A model generated the notes under the pieces. It did not search any database. It was not told the DNA's origin and saw only the letters and a program-made list of their open reading frames with translations. 64,000 nucleotides of DNA from Cognaticolwellia mytili. GTDB taxonomy: Bacteria > Pseudomonadota > Gammaproteobacteria > Enterobacterales > Alteromonadaceae. The position numbers and the translations under genes are program-made. This document shows positions 55,123 through 64,000 of this stretch, piece by piece. Position 1 is the first letter of the stretch. Each line of letters begins with the position of its first letter. The DNA lies in NCBI RefSeq assembly GCF_002104475.1, contig NZ_NBOF01000003.1, positions 434,001-498,000 of the forward strand, given 5' to 3'.

Positions 55123-57030
55123 ATGTTAGAAGATATTCGAGAAAGCTCTCAAGGATTAACCGCTAAGATTATTCTTGGTTTTATTATTTTAACTTTCGCC
55201 GTAGCCGGTATTGGTAGCTATAGTAACTCAGTTGATACGTCAGTAGCTGATGTAAATGGCGAAAAAATATCACAAGATGAGTTCAATAAAGCTTATCAAG
55301 CGCAGCGTAATCGCATGGCGCAGCAGTTTGGTGATATGTTTGAAACGCTTTCAGCAGATGCAAGTTACATGAGTAATTTTCGTCAGGGCGTATTAGATAA
55401 CTTAATTAACCAAAAACTTGTTGATCAAAATTCAGATGCTTTAGCTATTCGCGTAGCCGATGAGCGAATTAAAGATACTATTCGTAACATGGCTGAATTC
55501 CAAGTAGATGGAACCTTTGACAACAATCGTTATTTGGCGATGATCAATCAAGCTGGTTTTTATCAATCATCAGATTTCCGTGATTATTTACGTGTTGAAA
55601 TGATACGTCGCCAATTAACACAAGCTTTGGTGTCAAGTGAGTTCAGCCTACCTTACCAAGAAGGTATGTTTACTACGTTGCAAAATCAGCATCGTGATAT
55701 TCGATTTGCCACTATTACTTCCGAACAATTTAAAGCTGATATTGAATTGAGTGAAGAAGAAATTAATCAATATTATTTAGCTAATAAATCGCGCTTTGAA
55801 AATCAAGAAAAAGTAAAGGTTAACTATATTTCGCTAGATGTAAATGATATTGCAGCGACAGTTTCATTAACCGATGCTGATGTTGAAGCTTATTATAATG
55901 ACAACATTAGTCGTTACCGTGATGATGAGCAGCGTCGTGTTGCTCATATTTTGGTTGAATTTGGTGATGATGAAGCACAAGCTAAAGCATCTGCAGAAGC
56001 ATTACTTGCTAAAGTTAATGCTGGTGAAGATTTCGCAACACTTGCGACAGAAAACTCTGCAGACACTTTCAGTGGCGAGAATGGTGGTGATTTAGACTGG
56101 ATTGAAGCAGGTGTTATGGATGAAGCGTTTGATAATGCTGCATTTGCATTGTCAGGAGTTGGTAGTGTTAGTGAAGTGGTTAAAACTGAATTTGGTTTTC
56201 ACATCATTAAACTAACTGACTATAAAGCAGAGAAAGTACAAAGTTTAGCTGACGTGCGAGAAGCGTTAATTGTTGAAGCTAAAAGCGAAAAAGCACAAGA
56301 TAAGTTTTTTGAGCTTCAACAAGAAGTTGCTCGTTTAAGCTTTGAATTTCCTGATAGCTTAGAAGACGCCGCTAGTGTGATTAACGCTACTGTTAAAACT
56401 TCTGATTGGTTAACACGCGGTTCAAATGTAGAACCATTTAACGGTAGTACAGCAATTGAAGCTGCATTTTCAGATATCGTACTTAGTGAACAATTAAACT
56501 CTGATATTATTGAAGTAAATGATAGTTTAGCGATAGTTTTGCGCTTAAATGAATACCAAGAAGCGAACGTAAAGCCGCTTGCAGAAGTGACGATGCAAAT
56601 TAAAAACATATTGATTGCGCAAAAAGCCTCTGAAAAAGCACAAACAGTTGCTGATGAGTTATTAATTGCGTTTAAGTCAGGTAATGATATCACTGAGCAA
56701 TTATCAGCGATTGGCGCAACGATGGAAGCTAAAACTGCTGTTACTCGAGTTGGTAGTGGCTTAGATGCAAGCTTAGCGCGTGAAGCGTTTAAATTACCTC
56801 GACCAAGTGAAAGTGGAGTATCTGCTGCAACCGTGAATTTAAGTAATGGTGATTTAGCCGTATTAGAAGTACAAGCGGTAAATGTTGGTGAAGCTAAAAG
56901 CTCTCCAAATTTAACGCAGCAATTAACACAACAGTTAGCTCAAGCTGCTTACTTAAGTTATGTAGAATCATTGAAAACTGATGCTGAAATCATTCGTCGC
57001 GAAGTGGCAGCACCTACATCACAATATTAG
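55123..57030 (+). CDS. ppiD: Periplasmic chaperone PpiD
   Basis: 635 residues, close to E. coli PpiD (623). One N-terminal membrane anchor (AKIILGFIILTFAVAGIGSY) is followed by a SurA_N-like chaperone domain with VNGEKISQDEFNKAYQ, then a parvulin domain at about 265-365 (RVAHILVEFGDDEAQ; GENGGDLDWIEAGVM; TEFGFHIIKL), then a second chaperone-like half. It is anchored at the SecYEG exit and helps secreted proteins fold. It ends the lon-hupB-(ccm)-ppiD stretch. Confidence 0.94.
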   Translation: MLEDIRESSQGLTAKIILGFIILTFAVAGIGSYSNSVDTSVADVNGEKISQDEFNKAYQAQRNRMAQQFGDMFETLSADASYMSNFRQGVLDNLINQKLVDQNSDALAIRVADERIKDTIRNMAEFQVDGTFDNNRYLAMINQAGFYQSSDFRDYLRVEMIRRQLTQALVSSEFSLPYQEGMFTTLQNQHRDIRFATITSEQFKADIELSEEEINQYYLANKSRFENQEKVKVNYISLDVNDIAATVSLTDADVEAYYNDNISRYRDDEQRRVAHILVEFGDDEAQAKASAEALLAKVNAGEDFATLATENSADTFSGENGGDLDWIEAGVMDEAFDNAAFALSGVGSVSEVVKTEFGFHIIKLTDYKAEKVQSLADVREALIVEAKSEKAQDKFFELQQEVARLSFEFPDSLEDAASVINATVKTSDWLTRGSNVEPFNGSTAIEAAFSDIVLSEQLNSDIIEVNDSLAIVLRLNEYQEANVKPLAEVTMQIKNILIAQKASEKAQTVADELLIAFKSGNDITEQLSAIGATMEAKTAVTRVGSGLDASLAREAFKLPRPSESGVSAATVNLSNGDLAVLEVQAVNVGEAKSSPNLTQQLTQQLAQAAYLSYVESLKTDAEIIRREVAAPTSQY

Positions 57031-57088
57031 TTAGCACACTTTTTTAAAGTGAGTTGATCAAAGTTATAGACAGCTAATGTCGCATTTT

Positions 57089-57114
57089 AAAACCAGCCAA
57101 TAGGCTGGTTTTTT
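57089..57114 (+). terminator. Terminator after ppiD
   Basis: AAAACCAGCC (57089-57098) pairs with GGCTGGTTTT (57103-57112) around AATA, then T's. Confidence 0.92.
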
Positions 57115-57478
57115 GTTTTCTAAGTCATTGAAGAGGCTCTCTGATGGTATTTGTTATCGTAATAGCATTCGAGCTTTATTTTAATGAAAATAACAATAAT
57201 TGCAGATGTTAATACCTAGAATGCTACATCGCTTACTTTAGCTAACATACATGCATTGATAGCTTAGCTATAGTGCTGAGGTTGTGGGTAGGTTCTGAGG
57301 GTGCCAGGGGCCATAGCACGCAATTGAGTATAGTGACGATAACCAACGTTCAAACATTATCGATTCTTCATGCTAGAGGTAGCATTGATTACATTAGATA
57401 TATCTCACGTCTTCGGTGCAACGTTTTTGAACGCTATCTAGCTCTTAGCTAGCTGCTTTAGAAATTTAGCCGCCAAAT
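57115..57478. other. Intergenic between converging ppiD and sapF
   Basis: About 365 bp with no open frame I can support and no clear terminator for the minus-strand sap operon. A short AGCTAGCTAAGAGCTAG imperfect palindrome lies near 57437-57453. Confidence 0.5.
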
Positions 57479-58264
57479 TTATCGGTGCAATAATTGAAAG
57501 TGTTGACTCATTATTAGTTTTTTAGTGTATTTATGTTTAGGCTGCTGCAATATTTCGTTGGTTTTTCCTACTTCTAACACCTCACCCTTACACAGCACAA
57601 TCATTTCATCACTAAAGTGTCTAACAATCCCTAGGTTGTGCGAAATTAAAATAAAAGCAAGGCCCATTTGTTGTTGTAAATCTAGCAGTAGATTGATCAT
57701 TTGAGAACGTAAAGAGGGGTCAAGTGATGCAAGTGCTTCATCAAGAATAATTACTTGAGGTTTTAATATAATGGCACGAGCTAGTGATATACGCTGTTTC
57801 TGGCCACCAGAAAACATATGCGGGTAAAAACTCATGTGATCTGCTAACAAACCAACCTTTTGTAATGTCCCTCTTATCAGCTGATGGCGGGCCGCTTCAT
57901 CCAAGTCAGTGTTGAGCTGCAAGGGTTCATCAAGTAATTGCTCGATAGTCAAACTAGGGTTCAAGGTTGTACCAGAGTCTTGAAATATCATTCGCACATG
58001 CTGACAACGTTGTTTAAAATTTCCAGGCTCTAATGTTTGCCCATTCAGACGAATATGGCCTGTTGTCGGTAACTCAGCACCAACAAGAAGCTTTGCAAGT
58101 GTAGACTTACCTGAGCCTGTTTCGCCAACAATAGCTAAAGTTTTATGGGCCATAATATCAAATGATATTGGTGCTAATGCGGCAACACTTTTACGATTTA
58201 ACCAATAATTTTTATCTTTGTAACTTTTACTGAGATTGATAACTTGTAATAGCACTTTACTCAT
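57479..58264 (-). CDS. sapF: Peptide/polyamine ABC transporter ATPase SapF
   Basis: 261 residues. It has Walker A GETGSGKSTLAKLL, Q-loop MIFQDSGTTLNPSLT, signature FSGGQKQRISLARAIIL, Walker B QVIILDEALASLDPSL and H-loop LISHNLGIVRHF. It is of the OppF/SapF type. It overlaps sapD by 4 bp and is last in the operon. In E. coli SapBCDF has been reported as a putrescine exporter, while in pathogens SapA-F is linked to antimicrobial-peptide resistance; which applies here is unknown. Confidence 0.92.
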   Translation of the reverse strand: MSKVLLQVINLSKSYKDKNYWLNRKSVAALAPISFDIMAHKTLAIVGETGSGKSTLAKLLVGAELPTTGHIRLNGQTLEPGNFKQRCQHVRMIFQDSGTTLNPSLTIEQLLDEPLQLNTDLDEAARHQLIRGTLQKVGLLADHMSFYPHMFSGGQKQRISLARAIILKPQVIILDEALASLDPSLRSQMINLLLDLQQQMGLAFILISHNLGIVRHFSDEMIVLCKGEVLEVGKTNEILQQPKHKYTKKLIMSQHFQLLHR

Positions 58265-59253
58265 GAATAATTATCCTTCAAAGGAAAGTGACAACTGACT
58301 TGCTGACTATGAAAGTTTTTAATTTTAGGCGCCCGTACACATTTTTGTTGTGCTCGAGGGCAACGCGGTCCCAATCGACAGCCTATGGGTAAATGCTGTA
58401 AAACTGGAATGCTGCCAGGTAATGTCATCAAGCGTGACTTACTTGGAATTTGCATGTTGGCTTTTGGGCTACTATCGACTAGTGCGCGAGTATACGGATG
58501 ATACGGTTGACTAAATATTTGCTCTGTTGTACCCGCTTCAACAAACTGCCCACTGTACATTACCGTAATTGAATTAGTCCAATGAGTGACATTTTCTAAG
58601 TCGTGGCTGATTAATAATATTGACATATTTTTAAGCTGATTAAGGCTGGCCAACAATCGAAATATTTGCCCTTGATTGGTACTTTCCATCGCCGCTGTCG
58701 GCTCATCTGCAATGAGCAAAATAGGGCGACGTGCTAACGCCATTGCTATCATTACACGTTGACATAGCGCATCAGTAAGTTGGTGGGGAAAGCTTTTTAC
58801 ACACACTTCATGCTTTTTGATACCAACTTTATGCAACAACGTAATCGCGGCTTGTTTTCGTTGTTGCCTTTTTTGCCAAAAAAATCCGGTAAGTTGCTCA
58901 GTATCAACCGCCTCTTCTAATTGTTCGCCGATAGTCGTTGTTGGATCTAAGCAAGCCATAGGTTCTTGAAATATCATCGCAACATCTTTGGAAATGATGA
59001 CCTTTCGTTCTTCGGGCGATAAACGCATGAGATCTTGGCCACGCCAATGAAAGCGGTCAGCATCCACTTTCCATTTATCATCTAATACCCCAACAATTGC
59101 TTGTGCCAAAAGTGACTTTCCAGAGCCTGACTCACCCACTAGCCCACGCACTTCACCTTCTTTCATGGTTAGGTTAACGCGGTCAACGGCTAATATTGGT
59201 TTAGTAGCTGTTTGAAGTTCGATTGAAAGATTACGAATATCAATTAAATTCAT
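58261..59253 (-). CDS. sapD: Peptide/polyamine ABC transporter ATPase SapD
   Basis: 330 residues. Walker A is GESGSGKSLLAQAI and Walker B ILLIADEPTAAME. The signature is altered: FPHQLTDALCQRVMIAMALA replaces LSGGQ, a recognised peculiarity of SapD (E. coli has a comparable degenerate form). The C-terminal oligopeptide-type motif LPIGCRLGPRCPRAQQKC, with clustered cysteines, is conserved. One of the two ATP sites in the SapD/SapF pair is therefore probably weak or regulatory, with SapF supplying the canonical signature. Confidence 0.93.
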   Translation of the reverse strand: MNLIDIRNLSIELQTATKPILAVDRVNLTMKEGEVRGLVGESGSGKSLLAQAIVGVLDDKWKVDADRFHWRGQDLMRLSPEERKVIISKDVAMIFQEPMACLDPTTTIGEQLEEAVDTEQLTGFFWQKRQQRKQAAITLLHKVGIKKHEVCVKSFPHQLTDALCQRVMIAMALARRPILLIADEPTAAMESTNQGQIFRLLASLNQLKNMSILLISHDLENVTHWTNSITVMYSGQFVEAGTTEQIFSQPYHPYTRALVDSSPKANMQIPSKSRLMTLPGSIPVLQHLPIGCRLGPRCPRAQQKCVRAPKIKNFHSQQVSCHFPLKDNYS

Positions 59254-60146
59254 TAGTTTTCCTTGCGCACTTTCAGGGCATGGCGCATGCCTTCACCAAC
59301 TAAGTTCGTTGCGATAACCGAAAATAAAATAGCTAAACCTGGCAGGTAAACCGTCCAAGGGGCGATATAAAATAAGTCGATGCCGTTGGCTAACATTGCC
59401 CCCCATTCTGGCATTGGAATTGGGGCACCCAGCCCTAAAAAACCTAAAGCGGCAATATCAAGAATGGCTGCGGATTGAGCTAATGTTGCTTGACTGATAA
59501 GTTTTTCGATGATGTTGGGAAATACAGAATAGCGTAGAATTCGAAAAGAGTTCGCGCCGTCTAATCGTGAGGCTAAAACGTAATCTTTTGTGAACTCTTC
59601 TTTGACTGCATTACGAGTAATATGGACAAATTGCGGGATTAAAACCATGATGATAGCCCATAAGGTATTCTCTAAACCGGGGCCAAGTATAGCGACAATA
59701 ACAATTGCTAATAACAAGGACGGGATTGATAAAATAACGTCAAGAAAATGATTAAGAAAGCTCGATTTAACCCCCTTAGTTAAGGCCGATAGCGAGCCAA
59801 TAATCACTCCGATAATTAACGATGCCATAACAACGATTATACTTAAGCCAAAAGTTAACGATGTACCATGAATTAAACGAGAGAGCATATCTCGACCAAG
59901 ATTATCAGTGCCTAATAGAAAGCTCACATTACCGTCATTGCTCCATGCAGGGGGAAGCAATAAATCATTTAAATGGTTTTCGACTGGTGAGTAGGGAGTA
60001 ATTAAACTGGATAATATTGCCAGAACAATTAAAAACAGAAAACAACCAAAACCAATGACAACAACTGGTGGTTGCTTAAAGTTATGCCACAATTGCATTA
60101 GCGGTGTTGGAAACTCCTCTTCTTGGTATATTTTATCACGCGCCAT
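59253..60146 (-). CDS. sapC: Peptide/polyamine ABC transporter permease SapC
   Basis: 297 residues, DppC/SapC type, with six helices. The N-terminal cytoplasmic segment QLWHNFKQPPVVVIGF is followed by the periplasmic loop LLGTDNLGRDMLSRLIHG (family motif) and the coupling loop ASRLDGANSFRILRYSVFPN. It overlaps sapB by 11 bp and sapD by 1 bp. Confidence 0.92.
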   Translation of the reverse strand: MARDKIYQEEEFPTPLMQLWHNFKQPPVVVIGFGCFLFLIVLAILSSLITPYSPVENHLNDLLLPPAWSNDGNVSFLLGTDNLGRDMLSRLIHGTSLTFGLSIIVVMASLIIGVIIGSLSALTKGVKSSFLNHFLDVILSIPSLLLAIVIVAILGPGLENTLWAIIMVLIPQFVHITRNAVKEEFTKDYVLASRLDGANSFRILRYSVFPNIIEKLISQATLAQSAAILDIAALGFLGLGAPIPMPEWGAMLANGIDLFYIAPWTVYLPGLAILFSVIATNLVGEGMRHALKVRKEN

Positions 60147-61164
60147 GACGGGGCTCCCGAGCTAATGGGTTAAGGGCAGCATAAACAAAGTCGATAATAA
60201 TATGAACAATAAAGATAAAAGTTGATAGAACAATTAAGCCGCCTTGAATAGCTGTGTAATCTCGTTGATAAATACTTTCAATTAACCAGCGCCCGATGCC
60301 CGGCCAACTAAATATCACTTCAGTTACCATTGCAATTGTTACTAGATTGGCAAATTGTAAACCAACGTCACGAATAACCTTTATAAAAGCATTACGCATC
60401 GCGTGTCGATATATGATCTGCCAAAAGGTTAATCCTTTTGCTTTTGCCGCTTTAATATAGTGAGTTTCCAATACTTCAAGCATTGCCGTACGTGCCAAGC
60501 GCATAAATATAGTAGCTGGAGCAAGTGCGACAACTATCACCGGTAAAATAAGATGACGAGTTGCATCAATAAAAGCCTGCCATTTGTATGGACTATCACT
60601 TAGCAAAATATCAATAAGTTGCAAGCCTGTGACATGTTCAATTTCAAATAAAAGACTAATTTGCCCTGCAGAGGGTAGCCAACCTAACTGTATAGAAAAG
60701 ACTAATATCGCCAGTATTCCTAGCCAAAAAACTGGCACAGAATAACCAATCATGGCAACGCCCAAAATAATATTATCAGGTGTTTTACGATGATAAATAG
60801 CGGCAAAAAATCCAATAGGAATTCCGACAAACATTGCGACTAATAGTGCAACACTAGTAAGTTCAATGGTCGCAGGTAAGCGGTTAAAAATTTCAGTGGC
60901 AACGGGCAGGTGGCTTGCCATTGAATAGCCCATATCACCGTGAAATAAATGACTAACATAGTTAAAGTACTGGGTAATAAAGCCAGCTTGATGCTGATAT
61001 TCATTTGCTAAAACAGCCAACTGTTCTGGTGTTGCATTAATTTGACCTGTTAAATTGACTAGTTGCTCACCAGGGAATAAAAAACTTAAGCTAAAAGACA
61101 AAATAGTTAATAGCAACATAGTGAAAAAGAATAAATTAAAGCGACGTAACGTAAAAATAAACAT
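60136..61164 (-). CDS. sapB: Peptide/polyamine ABC transporter permease SapB
   Basis: 342 residues, DppB/SapB type. TM1 is FFFTMLLLTILSFSLSFLF. The periplasmic region has HLFHGDMGYSMASHLPV, followed by IELTSVALLVAMFVGIPIGF and the coupling loop YIKAAKAKGLTFWQIIYRHA. The final helices end RDYTAIQGGLIVLSTF. It starts 1 bp after sapA and pairs with SapC as the channel. Confidence 0.92.
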   Translation of the reverse strand: MFIFTLRRFNLFFFTMLLLTILSFSLSFLFPGEQLVNLTGQINATPEQLAVLANEYQHQAGFITQYFNYVSHLFHGDMGYSMASHLPVATEIFNRLPATIELTSVALLVAMFVGIPIGFFAAIYHRKTPDNIILGVAMIGYSVPVFWLGILAILVFSIQLGWLPSAGQISLLFEIEHVTGLQLIDILLSDSPYKWQAFIDATRHLILPVIVVALAPATIFMRLARTAMLEVLETHYIKAAKAKGLTFWQIIYRHAMRNAFIKVIRDVGLQFANLVTIAMVTEVIFSWPGIGRWLIESIYQRDYTAIQGGLIVLSTFIFIVHIIIDFVYAALNPLAREPRHGA

Positions 61165-61165
61165 A

Positions 61166-62779
61166 TTAGTTTTTTGTTACTCCATTGAAGTCTATACCGC
61201 CAATAGAGCGTAAAAGCTTGCCATTCACTGAGTTTGCTCTTGCTTGGTATCTTTTTGAATGCGCAATGGGTATCAGTGGCACTTCTTCATTAATTAGCTT
61301 AAGTGCTTTTGAGTAGAGCGCTTTACGACTATTAATGTTATCTGTTTGTAAGGCACTTTGAATAAGTTGGTCAAAGTCTTGGTTACACCAAAAGGTTCTA
61401 TTACTGCCTGTTACTGACGACACGCAACTGAGTAATGTAGAGAAAAAGTTATCAGGATCTGGATGGTCAGCTGACCAACCGAGCAAAACACTTTGATGCT
61501 CACCTTCAGATATTTTTCGCAAAAACGTTGACCATTCGTAATCAGAAACAATATCTACTTTAATGCTAATTTTTTGCAAATCGGCTTGAATAAGTTTAGC
61601 CATGGTGACCGCATCTGGGTTGTAAGCGCGTTGCACTGGCATTGCCCACAAGTCCATTACAAAACCATCTGGATAACCCGCTTGAGCCAGTAAACTTTGT
61701 GCTTTTGAAATTGAGTATTCTTGGCTTTCAATAGTGTCGTCATAAGCCCATGATGAATTTGGGATCAAGCCATTGGCAATATCTGCCTGGCCAGTATATA
61801 CCGTTTCAAGAATTGCTTGCTTATTTATCGCGTAAGATATTGCTTTTCTAACCAATGGGTTATCAAATGGCGGCTTAGTGGTGTTAAAGCCAAAGTAGCC
61901 GACATTAAATGAGGTGACTGACTCTAAAGCCAAGCCAGGATGCTGCTTAATTTTTTCATGGGCAATAGGGTAAGCAATAACATCGCACTCACCGGCTAAA
62001 AGTTTTGTTAAACGCCCAGTATCTCTTGGCGTAATGTCATAAACTAACTGTTTGAGCTGTGATTGTTCTTGCCAATATTTTGAATGTGGTTCAAAGCGAA
62101 TAAAAGCCCCTGAACTGTATTGCTTGAATTTAAAAGGGCCGGTGCCAATGGGAAACATATCAATTTCTTGCATAGCATTTAGTTCGATTAAATGTTCTGA
62201 ATATTCTTTTGATAAAATAACCGCTGAGTTGCCACCAATATTCGCGAGAAAAGAACTATCAGGTTGTGACAATTTAAAACGAACGGTGTGGTCGTTTATT
62301 TTCTCAACACTCTCAATTAAATCATCTAATTGGGCATTTTGAAAAAATGGATATTTACCACCAGACACTTCATGATATTCATTCACAGGGTCAAGCATAC
62401 GATTGAAACTGAACAATACATCATCAGCATTTAGTGCTCTGGTTGGAATAAAATAAGCTGTTTGGTGAAAGTTGACGTCCTTGCGTAAATAAAAAGTCAC
62501 CATTTTACCATCGCGTGTTACGTGCCATGATTTAGCTATTGCAGGAATAATGGAGTTGTCATTCGGATCAAATTCAATCAAACGATTGTACAATTGGTTT
62601 GATGTTGCATCGATAGTGGTGCCAGACGTTACCAATTGAGGATTGAAACTTTCTGGCGCGCCTTCACTACAATAAATAATGCTTTTTTCGCTCAATAACA
62701 GCGTTTCATTTGTGTCACAGCCAAATAGTGTTGAAAATGCTATTAATGACAAAAAGTATGAAAATTTTGAATAGGACAT
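61166..62779 (-). CDS. sapA: Periplasmic solute-binding protein SapA, as a lipoprotein
   Basis: 537 residues, SBP_bac_5 family. The signal ends in LIAFSTLFGCDTNE, whose LFGC looks like a lipobox, so the protein is probably membrane-anchored rather than free. Family motifs are IIYCSEGAPESFNPQLV, GTGPFKFKQYSSGAFIRFE, NTTKPPFDNPLVRKAISYAI and LLGWSADHPDPDNFFSTLLS. It is the receptor of the SapBCDF transporter. It starts 6 bp after pspF, so the six genes form one unit. Confidence 0.92.
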   Translation of the reverse strand: MSYSKFSYFLSLIAFSTLFGCDTNETLLLSEKSIIYCSEGAPESFNPQLVTSGTTIDATSNQLYNRLIEFDPNDNSIIPAIAKSWHVTRDGKMVTFYLRKDVNFHQTAYFIPTRALNADDVLFSFNRMLDPVNEYHEVSGGKYPFFQNAQLDDLIESVEKINDHTVRFKLSQPDSSFLANIGGNSAVILSKEYSEHLIELNAMQEIDMFPIGTGPFKFKQYSSGAFIRFEPHSKYWQEQSQLKQLVYDITPRDTGRLTKLLAGECDVIAYPIAHEKIKQHPGLALESVTSFNVGYFGFNTTKPPFDNPLVRKAISYAINKQAILETVYTGQADIANGLIPNSSWAYDDTIESQEYSISKAQSLLAQAGYPDGFVMDLWAMPVQRAYNPDAVTMAKLIQADLQKISIKVDIVSDYEWSTFLRKISEGEHQSVLLGWSADHPDPDNFFSTLLSCVSSVTGSNRTFWCNQDFDQLIQSALQTDNINSRKALYSKALKLINEEVPLIPIAHSKRYQARANSVNGKLLRSIGGIDFNGVTKN

Positions 62780-62785
62780 AGCTAT

Positions 62786-63889
62786 TTATTCTTCTTCAGC
62801 ACCACTAGAATCAAGCAGGTTATATTTTTTTAAGTAACCTCTTAATTGATGATAGGTCAATTCAAGTGCGTCTGCGGTTTTCTTTTGATTATATTGGCAA
62901 TTAGCTAAGGCAGACTTGATCAAATCGACCTCATAGTTCTGTGATAAATTCTTTAATGATAATGGAAACTCAAAAGTGCTGGCTAATGGCTGTATTATTT
63001 GCTCAACTTTAGTTGGAGCTTCGGCAGTTGTATTATCTACATTAGCTACTGGTACAGCTGGACCTGTAACGATGCGATCTTGAGTTTTTATACGTTTCGA
63101 CGGTCGATATGGTGATTCAAATGGGTCAATCACTAGTTCATGTACAGGTAAGTGCGGGTTGTTACAGCGATAAACACTGCGTTCAACCACGTTTTTAAGT
63201 TCACGAATATTTCCTGGCCAGTGATATTCTAATAATGCGCGTTTGGCTTTTTCGGTGAAACCACTGAAAAGTTCAAACTCTAATTCTCGCGCCATGTTAA
63301 TAGCAAAGTGCTCAGCAAGCACTAATATATCGTCTAAGCGTTCACGTAATGGCGGCAAGGTGATAACATCGAATGCTAATCTATCGAGTAAATCTGCGCG
63401 AAACTCACCCGCTTCAGCCATTGAGGGTAAATCTTCATTAGTGGCGGCAATTAATCGAGCATTAGTTTTAATGGTTCTAGAACCACCTACGCGTTCAAAC
63501 TCACCATATTCGACCACTCTGAGGAGTTTTTCTTGTATTAAGCCTGTGGTATTCGCAATTTCATCAAGAAACAAGGTGCCGTTATCAGCACGTTCAAATC
63601 GTCCTTCATGACGTTTGCTGGCGCCCGTAAAAGCGCCACTGTCATAACCAAATAACTCACTTTCCAGTAAGTTTTCATTTAACGCGGCACAATTAAGCTT
63701 TAAATAATTTTGATCCCAACGTTTTGATAAGTAGTGCAAACGGGCGGCGACTAGCTCTTTACCTGTGCCTCGTTCACCTATAATAAGTACAGGTTTGCTT
63801 AAAGGAGCAATTTGTGAAATCTGCTCAAGTACTTCTAAAAAACTGTTGGATTGACCAATGAGATTATCTTGTTGCTTAAAACGTGTCAT
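62786..63889 (-). CDS. pspF: Phage-shock operon activator PspF (sigma-54 enhancer-binding)
   Basis: 367 residues, a little longer than E. coli PspF (~325). It has no N-terminal sensor domain: the AAA+ domain starts at about residue 8 (LIGQSNSFLEVLEQI). It has Walker A GERGTGKELVA, the sigma-54 contact loop GAFTGA, Walker B GTLFLDEI, and WPGNIRELKNVVER. A linker with extra polar residues (about 265-315) precedes the Fis-type helix-turn-helix NQKKTADALELTYHQLRGYL. PspF is held by PspA and drives the psp genes, expected just past the right edge. pspF leads the sapABCDF genes on the same strand. Confidence 0.93.
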   Translation of the reverse strand: MTRFKQQDNLIGQSNSFLEVLEQISQIAPLSKPVLIIGERGTGKELVAARLHYLSKRWDQNYLKLNCAALNENLLESELFGYDSGAFTGASKRHEGRFERADNGTLFLDEIANTTGLIQEKLLRVVEYGEFERVGGSRTIKTNARLIAATNEDLPSMAEAGEFRADLLDRLAFDVITLPPLRERLDDILVLAEHFAINMARELEFELFSGFTEKAKRALLEYHWPGNIRELKNVVERSVYRCNNPHLPVHELVIDPFESPYRPSKRIKTQDRIVTGPAVPVANVDNTTAEAPTKVEQIIQPLASTFEFPLSLKNLSQNYEVDLIKSALANCQYNQKKTADALELTYHQLRGYLKKYNLLDSSGAEEE

Positions 63890-64000
63890 TTACTGACCCA
63901 ATAATTGGTTTATTTCACTAACAAATAGTGTATTTTATTAATAGCTTAGATAGAAGTGTTTTTTTAATTAATAATATTCCTTTAATTTACAATGTTTTAT
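63890..64000. other. Upstream region of pspF, reaching the window edge
   Basis: 111 bp, very AT-rich. In relatives this interval holds the divergent pspA sigma-54 promoter. I see no clear -24/-12 GG...GC pair in the part available, so that promoter is probably beyond 64000. Confidence 0.4.

Noticed and set aside
63890-64000. Sigma-54 promoter for pspA
   Set aside because: No GG/GC -24/-12 pair could be found in the available bases.

Overview
The window is AT-rich chromosomal DNA from a gammaproteobacterium. Gene order and protein character point to Alteromonadales, most likely a Colwellia- or Thalassotalea-type marine organism. The basis is the tig-clpP-clpX-lon-hupB-ppiD block, the ppiB-lpxH pair, pspF followed by sapABCDF, long-form PstC/PstA permeases, tRNA genes with encoded CCA, and a PEP-CTERM gene remnant. 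The genus is inferred from recall of gene content, not from a search.

Layout. 1-6.4 kb (minus strand): the start of a GcvR-like ACT protein (cut by the window edge), a PilZ protein, the ABC-F factor EttA, a periplasmic solute-binding protein, a PAS-PAS-GGDEF diguanylate cyclase and a two-CBS protein. 6.5-14.4 kb (plus): a phosphate block, pstC-pstA-pstB-phoU, behind a three-repeat Pho box and without pstS, followed by a PhoU-like DUF47 protein and a PiT-type phosphate carrier. 14.4-16.2 kb: tRNA-Phe followed at once by a 25-copy 9-bp satellite, then a decayed PEP-CTERM gene. 16.2-19.3 kb: Yip1-like protein, small unknown protein, DUF1223 thioredoxin-like protein, alpha/beta hydrolase.

19.5-32 kb is the accessory region. 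Two paralogous modules, each an ABC ATPase plus a permease fused to an M1-type peptidase, point away from each other around a LytS/LytR two-component pair. The second module starts next to three spaced CGTT repeats that look like a LytTR operator. The region also holds two wrecks: a broken 5' piece of miaE at 24.6 kb, with the intact miaE at 32.2 kb, and a TPR-like gene readable in one frame through four internal stops with a perfect 36-bp palindrome inside it. Together they suggest that the 24.6-32.1 kb segment was inserted beside or within a miaE locus.

32-42 kb: miaE, a DUF885 lipoprotein, a small MITE-like element with 18-bp terminal repeats and an AAAT duplication, lpxH-ppiB, cysS, a sterol desaturase-SRPBCC fusion divergent from an AraC regulator, and folD. 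42.4-42.9 kb: a tRNA operon Pro-Arg-His-Pro with two identical Pro genes. 43-57 kb: the protein-quality-control block tig-clpP-clpX-lon-hupB, a cytochrome c maturation cluster ccmI-ccmF-ccmG-ccmH, and ppiD. 57.5-63.9 kb (minus): pspF and sapABCDF, one tightly coupled peptide/polyamine ABC transporter operon behind the phage-shock activator gene; pspA would be expected just past the right edge.

Most of the window is ordinary core genome. The parts that merit a closer look are the tRNA-Phe satellite, the twin ABC/M1 modules with their LytSR pair, and the three pseudogenes, none of which is visible as a complete open reading frame.
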